A DNA stretch of 8,177 bases from Pseudomonadota bacterium (GTDB lineage: Bacteria > Pseudomonadota > Alphaproteobacteria > Azospirillales > Azospirillaceae), in the NCBI GenBank assembly GCA_023412175.1, contig JAEYOB010000852.1, positions 1-8,177 on the forward strand. The letters run 5' to 3'. This document shows positions 1 to 4,770 of the stretch, in pieces. The translations under genes and the position numbers were made by a program. The notes under the pieces were generated by a model that ran no database searches, was not told the origin of the DNA, and worked only from the letters and a program-made list of their open reading frames with translations. The stretch's first letter is position 1. Every line of letters begins with the position of its first letter.

Positions 1-2
1 AC

Positions 3-131
3 ACCGTCGAGGTCCTCGAGCTTGATCAGTGGTTGGCGCTTCTGATCATCGGGGACCTCGACCCCTTCACCCCCGCACCCAGCTCACCGGCGAGCCGTCA
101 CCCCCACCGGAAGTCCGAAGAGCCGCTTTAG
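3..131 (+). CDS. Possible C-terminal tail of an unidentified protein (5' end outside window)
   Basis: A frame is open from the left edge to a TAG at 129-131 and encodes about 42 residues. It begins with a hydrophobic/acidic stretch (VEVLELDQWLALLIIGDLD) and then runs into a Pro/Ser/His/Arg-rich tail. Most third codon positions are G or C, as expected for a gene in this genome, and the opposite strand offers no start codon in a usable frame. I do not recognise a family, and the stretch is too short to decide on. The first bases also contain palindromic CTCGAG-like words that make both strands look protein-like, so this could be chance. Confidence 0.35.
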   Translation, partial: TVEVLELDQWLALLIIGDLDPFTPAPSSPASRHPHRKSEEPL

Positions 132-170
132 GAGTTCGATCTTGGATTGTGGATAGCGCTCTGACCTGCG

Positions 171-190
171 GAACTACATGCAGGTAGTTC
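171..190. repeat. Perfect 7-bp inverted repeat with 6-nt loop
   Basis: GAACTAC at 171-177 is the exact reverse complement of GTAGTTC at 184-190, separated by ATGCAG. An overlapping alternative pairing joins ACCTGC (164-169) to GCAGGT (180-185). There is no following T-tract, so an intrinsic terminator for the gene ending at 131 is possible but not well supported. A dimeric repressor operator is the other reading. Confidence 0.55.
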
Positions 191-216
191 GTGTGGGGAC
201 CCCGTTCCGGGGCGCT

Positions 217-237
217 CGCTGACCACACGCTGACCAC
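217..237. repeat. Tandem 10-bp direct repeat, 11-bp period
   Basis: CGCTGACCAC occurs at 217-226 and again at 228-237, one base apart. An 11-bp period is about one helical turn, which would place both copies on the same face of the DNA and suits a protein-binding site. The same 10-mer also occurs once at 7660-7669, across the relaxase stop codon, so chance in GC-rich DNA is possible. Function unknown. Confidence 0.45.
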
Positions 238-618
238 GGATCGCAGCCGCCGACGTGCCGCAGACTCCACGACGCAGCCAAGCCGACTCCGCCACTCAAG
301 CTCAGCCATCTGCTCGCCCGTCCCCTAGGGCCGGCGCCCGGCACCTCATTCGAGTCGACTCCGAACGGCGCTCAACGAGGCAGGCGATGGCCGGCCTCGA
401 CGCCTAAGACACTCCCTCACCGACGAGGCAGCCCGGTCGGACTCCACTGCGGGACGCCTCTGGACACCGGCTCGACGCAGCGCGTCAAGCCACACCACCG
501 CCGACCCGATACCTCCGTTCGAGTTCGCTTTCATCAGGAGCACGGGATTATTCAGGACAAACAGCCTTGCGTCACAAAAAAGGCGTCCGGCCACTCCCCG
601 GGACGGTGACGACTCCTC

Positions 619-624
619 TACAGT
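619..624 (+). promoter_or_regulatory. Candidate -10 element for a leaderless nuclease mRNA
   Basis: TACAGT matches the actinobacterial -10 pattern (TAnnnT) and ends 6 nt before the GTG at 631. Transcription would then begin at or next to the start codon. No Shine-Dalgarno sequence is visible in the preceding bases (CTACAGTCCCCAC), which agrees with leaderless translation, common in actinobacteria. No good -35 hexamer is seen at the usual distance, so the promoter itself is inferred. Confidence 0.4.
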
Positions 625-630
625 CCCCAC

Positions 631-1794
631 GTGCGCTACCTCGACACAGGGTCAAGAGATCCGAACGCGGCTGTCGGCAACTGGCTCAAGGCCGTCCTGA
701 GCGGTGGCGACGTCATAGCCCTTAGGCTCCAGTCAGGCTACTTCGGCCCGGAGCCACTGGGGTACCTCGAGCCTGTTCTCCGCGACCTCGCTGGTGCCGA
801 CGGCCAGACGTCGATCCTCGTAGGGTCGAACGGGGGACAGACGGCGCGCGAGACGGTCGAGGACCTGTTGCGGCTTGCGGGCCCAGCTCGAGTGAACTTG
901 CGGATCGGAATTGCGTCCTTCTCCGACGGACTCTTCCACCCAAAGGTCTATCACGTCATGCGATCCGACGGATCGATGGCAGCGTACGTAGGATCAGCCA
1001 ACTTCACGCATCCCGGACTTAGCGGCAAGAACATCGAAGCCGGTATCACGCTCGACACGAACGACGGTGACTCGCCAGGGGTCCTGATCGAGATTCTCGA
1101 CTCTATCGACCAATGGTTCAATACAGACCGAACCGGCTTTTTCCCGGTCAGCAACCCCAGCGACCTTTCGCTGCTAGTTGCCGACGGCATCCTCGGTGCA
1201 CCGAGGCCAGCGCGTGTCGCAGCGAGGCCCACGCCCAGCGGGAGGGTAGGCAGAGCCCTCACGGCCCTCTCTGGATTGGTGCGATTGCCAGCCATCTCGA
1301 CGCACATGGCGGCCCCGCCGCCGGCATCCTCGTCAACAAACACCAGCGCGCCAGTCGGTGCCCCCGTGGCTCCGCCCTTCGTCGATTCGTGGAGCAAGAC
1401 ACTTCCCGTATCCGACGCTCAGCGCAAGCCAGATGGCAACCAGAGCGGCGTCGTCGCGCTAACCCAAGCAAATCGTCGCGGACAGATAGATCAGACCACA
1501 TACTTCCGCAGCGACCTGTTCGGCGGCCTGATTTGGCAGCAGACGCCGACTCGAACCGGACATATGATGGACGTTACACACGTGACAATGCACACGACGG
1601 TCCTAGGCAACTACTTGGGACAACTCGACTTCGAAGTGACCCATGACAACGGGAGAGAGTCGGCACAGCACAACTACACCGCCAAACTGTCCTTGCGGCC
1701 GATCCGCGCCGACTTTGACCGCGTTGACATGACGGGCCGCACACTTGAGATCGGGCGCGATGCTGCCGGCGTCTACTGGCTCGAGATTCGATAG
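631..1794 (+). CDS. Phospholipase-D-fold (single HKD) nuclease, likely restriction endonuclease
   Basis: The 387-residue product is probably the DNA-cutting half of a restriction-modification pair with the convergent methyltransferase. Residues 1-170 form a PLD-like domain. It carries one HKD-type active site: H103 and K105 in HPKVYH, followed by GSANFT at 121-126. BfiI and NgoFVII restriction enzymes share this arrangement; one HKD per chain means two chains form the active site, and PLD nucleases of this group cut without a metal ion (family knowledge). Residues 185-255 are an Ala/Pro/Ser-rich linker. Residues 256-387 begin WSKTLPVSDAQR, contain IDQTTYFR and LFGGLIW, and are rich in predicted beta strands, compatible with a B3-like DNA-recognition domain. 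The GTG at 631 is chosen because the conserved-looking N-terminus (RYLDTGSRDP) starts there. Alternatives are a DNA-repair or stand-alone defence nuclease. Recognition site unknown. Confidence 0.8.
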   Translation: MRYLDTGSRDPNAAVGNWLKAVLSGGDVIALRLQSGYFGPEPLGYLEPVLRDLAGADGQTSILVGSNGGQTARETVEDLLRLAGPARVNLRIGIASFSDGLFHPKVYHVMRSDGSMAAYVGSANFTHPGLSGKNIEAGITLDTNDGDSPGVLIEILDSIDQWFNTDRTGFFPVSNPSDLSLLVADGILGAPRPARVAARPTPSGRVGRALTALSGLVRLPAISTHMAAPPPASSSTNTSAPVGAPVAPPFVDSWSKTLPVSDAQRKPDGNQSGVVALTQANRRGQIDQTTYFRSDLFGGLIWQQTPTRTGHMMDVTHVTMHTTVLGNYLGQLDFEVTHDNGRESAQHNYTAKLSLRPIRADFDRVDMTGRTLEIGRDAAGVYWLEIR

Positions 1795-1820
1795 TCAGCT
1801 TCGCCGCACCAGGAGCCCCG

Positions 1821-3413
1821 TCACCTCTTACCGCGACCCATTCGCCTGCTGCGCATCCTCTGCCAGACCTCCCGCATCGACGAGACGTCCGCCGGGTTCA
1901 GTCCGACCTTTTCGATCAAGACGCCCTGGTCGACCAGGTCCAGTGCCTCTTCGAAGCGCTGCTCGCGGATCAGGTCATCTGCCTTGGCACTCAGCCCCTC
2001 TGGCACAAGGCTCGGGTCGGGGACGGGCAACTCGCCACACTCTGACGGCTCCATCTCCAAGAGACCCCCGCCGTAGCTGCGGCCGATCACCTCGGACATC
2101 GCCAAGGTGACGGAGTTGAACGCCGCAGCGGAGAGTTTCTCGATATCAACTCCTGGCTTAGCGAAGACGCGGTGAACTGTGTCGGTGCTCGTGGCGCCCG
2201 CCTTGTTCGCCGCAATCCGCAGGTGAGACGAGACCTGGCGAAGCATGAAACCGTCCGGAACGGAGACTGAAGGGACTACCCACCACTCGTTCCTAATTCT
2301 GCACTTGAACCCGGTATCAACCCCCTCCTCCTCGCCTTCGGCGATGTACCTTGCGAGGGTCGGCGCCCTGGTCAGATCGACATTCGACGGCACCGCGAGC
2401 AGATGTGTCCTCGCACCGTTCTCGGATTGCTGGATGAGGTCCTCTGCGCGATAGGTCAGTCCGGTCATCTGAGCGCTGCGAGCGAGGAGCGGCTTCGTCC
2501 ATTCTGCCAATCCTCGCTGCGTGACGTCCGACTGTGTGAGACAGAAGAACGAGTTGCGTCCGGTTACAACTCCGACGTTTGTGGTCGCGTAGGTAGCGAG
2601 GGGAGCCATGCGGTCGTCAGCCCGTAACTGCCGGACAAGTTCGATCGCCTCCGTGCCCAGGTAGTACTTCGTCCACTTCTCCGTCTCGTGCAAGTGGGCA
2701 CGCGCGGCCGAAGTCTCGAGAGAGGCGCTGGCGAGCGCGCCGGCGTCTGGGACCTCAACAGTGTTGATGCGAGCCGGTCCAGCCCCCCGAGTAGCGAGGA
2801 GTAACACGACCTCCTGGAGGAGGCCAGGGAAGACGAGCTTCTCGAAGGATACGAGAGTAATCTCTGAGCATTCGTCGACGAGATAGGCCCGAAGCTGAGC
2901 GGCGTACCCCACCTGCATCAGTTCTGCGGGGATGACGAGACCTACGCGCCCTCCCAGGCGGACGGCCATAATCGAGGCAACGACGAAGGGAACCCAAGCG
3001 TTCGTGAGTTTGGAGGGCCGCATACCCTCACCGCGCATAAGCCCAAGGGCACGGTCGCGCGACTCGTGCTCCCACGAGCCGAACCGAATGTAGGGAGGAT
3101 TTCCAGCGACTCCGTCGAAAGTGCCATAGCGCTCAGGGGTGAACCACCGGAAGAAGTCGGACGCCACGACGTCGACGCCAGTCGCTGCGCGGGCTTTCGC
3201 CGCTTCAGCCTCGAACAACTCGACACCCTCTGGACTTGTCCAAGGCTGGACGAGGTGCGCGAGAACGGCACCGTCTCCGCAAGCAGGCTCAAGCACCCGG
3301 GGCCCGGCGCTCAGCACCCACGTCGCGAGGAAGCTAGCGATGCGAGTCGGCGTGTAGTAGCCGCCGCGCAGCTTTTCCCCCTGGGGCTCGGCCTTCGCCG
3401 CAAACTTCTGCAT
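1821..3413 (-). CDS. Gamma-class adenine-N6 DNA methyltransferase
   Basis: This 530-residue enzyme should transfer a methyl group from S-adenosylmethionine to adenine in a specific DNA site, protecting host DNA from the partner nuclease. The motif order is that of gamma-class (M.TaqI/Eco57I-like) enzymes: motif X at 14-22 (KLRGGYYTP), motif I at 41-50 (LEPACGDGAV), an acidic residue after strand 2 in GVELFEAEA (63-71), D86 in ASDFF, and the catalytic NPPY at 105-108. Residues 155-210 complete the Rossmann core. Residues 250-470 are the likely target-recognition region, with the typical late segment GGGLLEMEPSECGELPVPDP near 448-467. A basic tail (RSRRMGRGKR) ends the protein. The ATG at 3413 has a good ribosome site. 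The gene is tail-to-tail with the nuclease, so the two do not form an operon. The length suits a stand-alone Type II methyltransferase; no nuclease domain is fused to it. Confidence 0.92.
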   Translation of the reverse strand: MQKFAAKAEPQGEKLRGGYYTPTRIASFLATWVLSAGPRVLEPACGDGAVLAHLVQPWTSPEGVELFEAEAAKARAATGVDVVASDFFRWFTPERYGTFDGVAGNPPYIRFGSWEHESRDRALGLMRGEGMRPSKLTNAWVPFVVASIMAVRLGGRVGLVIPAELMQVGYAAQLRAYLVDECSEITLVSFEKLVFPGLLQEVVLLLATRGAGPARINTVEVPDAGALASASLETSAARAHLHETEKWTKYYLGTEAIELVRQLRADDRMAPLATYATTNVGVVTGRNSFFCLTQSDVTQRGLAEWTKPLLARSAQMTGLTYRAEDLIQQSENGARTHLLAVPSNVDLTRAPTLARYIAEGEEEGVDTGFKCRIRNEWWVVPSVSVPDGFMLRQVSSHLRIAANKAGATSTDTVHRVFAKPGVDIEKLSAAAFNSVTLAMSEVIGRSYGGGLLEMEPSECGELPVPDPSLVPEGLSAKADDLIREQRFEEALDLVDQGVLIEKVGLNPADVSSMREVWQRMRSRRMGRGKR

Positions 3414-3420
3414 GGACGCA

Positions 3421-3429
3421 TCCTCTCCC
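3421..3429 (-). promoter_or_regulatory. Ribosome binding site of the methyltransferase gene
   Basis: Read on the minus strand, GGGAGAGGA lies 7 nt before the ATG at 3413. It fixes the start codon. A second ATG lies between it and the start but is out of frame. Confidence 0.7.
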
Positions 3430-3991
3430 GCACCACCGACAACGTCGGCGTGCTCGAGCCATGCCTGTGGACAACTCGGGGGGCAGCGGCGTGTGGACTT
3501 CCCGCCACCGGGCCCAGGCCGTACGACGGCGTTGGCACTTCCACCGCAGGCGCATCACGTCACACGCCCTGAGGCGAGGTCAGGGTATCCGGACTGCCTC
3601 TGCTCGCCTGGTTGCGCCACGCAGGAGCTGCCCTGGGTACAGCTGGGATGACTCCGAGGCGATCGGGGCTACCACGGGCACGCGGACTTCAAGGTCCTTA
3701 CTCCGGCGGCCAGCGCCAACGCCAACGTTCCCCTCGAGGCGATCGCCCAGGTCTTCATTCGGAAGGGGCCTTGCGGCGGGGCAGGGAGGACGGCCCAGTG
3801 CCCGATCGAGCTGGGCACCGCAGGCTGGATGCAAGAGGAGTCGCGGCCGTCATCGCCGAAGCCCGCCCGCGGACGATAGGGCACAGCGTCGACCCGGGTG
3901 GCGGCGACGGTGCTCAACCGAGGTCTCGTGCGGCGCCTCGTAGTGGGGCAGCACTCCGCTCAGCCGGTCCCGCGAGGCGCGGCAAGCAGCA
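3430..3991. other. Long non-coding stretch between methyltransferase and membrane protein genes
   Basis: No open frame here has a start with a ribosome site and a believable protein. The long plus-strand frames (3461-3943 and 3612-4559) encode Arg/Ser/Pro-rich products, typical antisense or non-coding frames in GC-rich DNA. No tRNA fold was found. Two TGTGGAC words sit at the methyltransferase end: 3466-3474, the reverse complement of TTGTCCACA, and 3492-3500. A short frame at 3652-3885 has a protein-like patch (VPLEAIAQVF) and may be a decayed gene. The stretch also holds the promoter of the methyltransferase, which I cannot place. Confidence 0.5.
3466..3500 (-). promoter_or_regulatory. DnaA-box-like words upstream of the methyltransferase
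   Basis: TGTGGACAA at 3466-3474 is the exact complement of TTGTCCACA, the DnaA box form preferred in high-GC actinobacteria. TGTGGACTT at 3492-3500 is a weaker copy in the same orientation, 26 bp away. Two sites are too few to call a replication origin. They could be a regulatory site for the methyltransferase, or chance. Confidence 0.25.
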
Positions 3992-4519
3992 TCATCCGCG
4001 ACCGACTGCCGCCGCTCGCTCTTCCTTCGTCCCTTGCCGGTCCCCCGGGGAGCGTGCCCGACGGAACTTGGCTGACGCCCATGCCCAGGCTTGGCGCGCA
4101 CCGAACCCGATCGCGAGGAGCCAGAAGGCGGCGGCGAGCAGGCCAGCAACCGAGGTCGCGATCAACAGGGCGTACCTCGTCTGTTCGATCCAGAACGGCT
4201 GGGGGGCGAGCCCATACGGGTCGGACGGAACTGCCGAGAAGGCCAAGAGGAGCACCCAAGCGCCGAAGGCAAACCACGAGCCGACGGTCCAGAGCTGTGC
4301 GAACCGCCGGTCCGCCCTCCGCGCGGCAAGGAGCGACCTGGTCGCGGCGGCGATGTGCTCCTCGAGCGCATCGCGCGCGTCGCCCTTGGGCAGCGCCTTC
4401 CAGAGTTCGGCATCCCGCACGATTCGCGCCCGATGGCGGTCGTCTTGGGTCAATCCGGTGAGCCTTGCCAGCAACGCGACCACGACGGAACCGATCACGC
4501 CCACGGCAGCGACGAGCAT
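3992..4519 (-). CDS. Small integral membrane protein of unknown function
   Basis: I do not recognise a family. Starting at the ATG at 4519 the product has 175 residues. Three hydrophobic segments are visible: 2-20, 75-97 (after FAQLWTVGSW) and 116-139. Segments one and two are joined by a charged helical region (23-72; QDDRHRARIVRDAELWKAL, then DALEEHIAAATRSLLAARRADRR). The C-terminal tail (140-175) is basic. Third codon positions are mostly G/C in this frame, which supports a real gene. The frame could extend to an ATG at 4651, but that part is Arg/Ser/Pro-rich and would run across the 4562-4603 hairpin, so the later start is preferred; a GTG at 4525 is also possible. The gene is divergent from the relaxase, with the putative oriT between them. 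A role in transfer, exclusion of incoming DNA, or defence is only inferred from context. Confidence 0.75.
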   Translation of the reverse strand: MLVAAVGVIGSVVVALLARLTGLTQDDRHRARIVRDAELWKALPKGDARDALEEHIAAATRSLLAARRADRRFAQLWTVGSWFAFGAWVLLLAFSAVPSDPYGLAPQPFWIEQTRYALLIATSVAGLLAAAFWLLAIGFGARQAWAWASAKFRRARSPGDRQGTKEERAAAVGRG

Positions 4520-4561
4520 CTCCACAGCGACCCATCGACGCCCTGGGCGCGCCTCTTGAGC

Positions 4562-4603
4562 CCATGTGCTCGCGCTGCCCCGAGGCGGCCGCGAGGCACA
4601 TGG
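4562..4603. repeat. 13-bp stem with one bulge (part of putative oriT)
   Basis: CCATGTGC (4562-4569) pairs exactly with GCACATGG (4596-4603). The stem continues with TCGCG (4570-4574) against CGCGA (4590-4594), leaving only G4595 unpaired, and encloses a 15-nt loop. It has no T-tract on either side, so it does not look like a terminator. It is the strongest hairpin I found in the window. Confidence 0.7.
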
Positions 4604-4611
4604 CGTCGCTG

Positions 4612-4666
4612 AGCGGGCGTTGGCCCCGCCGGCGAGTCGCAGCGACCCCACGTTGGTACGCCCGCT
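4612..4666. repeat. 9-bp inverted repeat with 37-nt spacer
   Basis: AGCGGGCGT (4612-4620) is the exact reverse complement of ACGCCCGCT (4658-4666). Inside the spacer lies the separate palindrome GTCGC-A-GCGAC (4636-4646), a likely dimer-binding site. Confidence 0.55.
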
Positions 4667-4683
4667 GGCACACCTCTACCTGA

Positions 4684-4750
4684 ACGCCGTCGCGGCGGCA
4701 GGTGCGCATCTTCTCCCCCGCTGCGGCACACCTGCAGGTAGCGACGGCGT
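4684..4750. repeat. Nested inverted repeat: 10-bp outer and 7-bp inner arms
   Basis: The outer arms ACGCCGTCGC (4684-4693) and GCGACGGCGT (4741-4750) match perfectly. The inner arms GCAGGTG (4698-4704) and CACCTGC (4729-4735) also match perfectly, with a 24-nt loop. Read on one strand, this can form a two-stage stem just before the relaxase ribosome site. That would suit relaxase recognition or autoregulation of its own gene. Confidence 0.65.
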
Positions 4751-4754
4751 CGCG

Positions 4755-4763
4755 AGGGGAGGT
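4755..4763 (+). promoter_or_regulatory. Ribosome binding site that fixes the relaxase start
   Basis: AGGGGAGGT lies 7 nt before the GTG at 4771 and 10 nt before the ATG at 4774. It argues against the upstream in-frame ATG at 4702, which has no such site and falls inside the nested inverted repeat. Confidence 0.75.
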
Positions 4764-4770
4764 GGTCCGG

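Larger units (their letters stand above)
132..618. other. Non-coding stretch upstream of the nuclease gene
   Basis: I see no convincing gene here. Two minus-strand open frames (67-309 and 346-630) have mixed third-position composition, no ribosome site and Arg/Ser-rich products without recognisable motifs. The stretch does contain a 7-bp hairpin (171-190), a short CCCCG-TTC-CGGGG hairpin (200-212), a tandem 10-bp repeat (217-237) and an A-run near 574-579. It may hold regulation for the nuclease gene or mark the junction of the restriction-modification cargo with the flanking gene. Confidence 0.5.
4562..4750. other. Putative origin of transfer (oriT) / relaxase operator region
   Basis: This stretch directly precedes the MobF relaxase gene and carries four inverted repeats plus one direct repeat within 190 bp. 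They are a bulged 13-bp hairpin (4562-4603), 9-bp arms at 4612-4620 and 4658-4666, the hyphenated palindrome GTCGC-A-GCGAC (4636-4646), and the nested repeat 4684-4750. GGCACACCT is repeated at 4667-4675 and 4725-4733. MobF relaxases bind inverted repeats next to the nick site, and oriT usually lies beside the relaxase gene (family knowledge). The nick site itself cannot be read from sequence alone. A divergent promoter or operator region is a compatible or alternative reading. Confidence 0.5.

Noticed and set aside
67..309. Minus-strand open frame, 80 codons
   Set aside because: Arg/Ser-rich product with no motif, no ribosome site, and it spans the repeats at 171-237.
346..630. Minus-strand open frame, 94 codons, with a short hydrophobic patch (RLFVLNNPVLLM)
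   Set aside because: Mixed third-position composition, no ribosome site within the available context, and its start lies on top of the nuclease promoter. It cannot be excluded, but is not supported.
3978..3994. Short CCGCG-AGG-CGCGG hairpin (3970-3982) after the membrane protein as a terminator
   Set aside because: It has only 5 bp of stem and no T-tract, so it is not distinguishable from chance.
3612..4559. Long plus-strand open frame, 315 codons
   Set aside because: Its right half is antisense to the membrane protein gene, and the translation is low-complexity Arg/Ala/Ser/Pro throughout. This is typical of stop-poor frames in GC-rich DNA.
4520..4651. Upstream start for the membrane protein
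   Set aside because: The extension is Arg/Ser/Pro-rich, crosses the 13-bp hairpin and precedes the first hydrophobic segment without a signal-like pattern.
4702..4770. Upstream ATG for the relaxase
   Set aside because: It lies inside the nested inverted repeat and lacks a ribosome site, and the added 23 residues do not fit the family's N-terminus.
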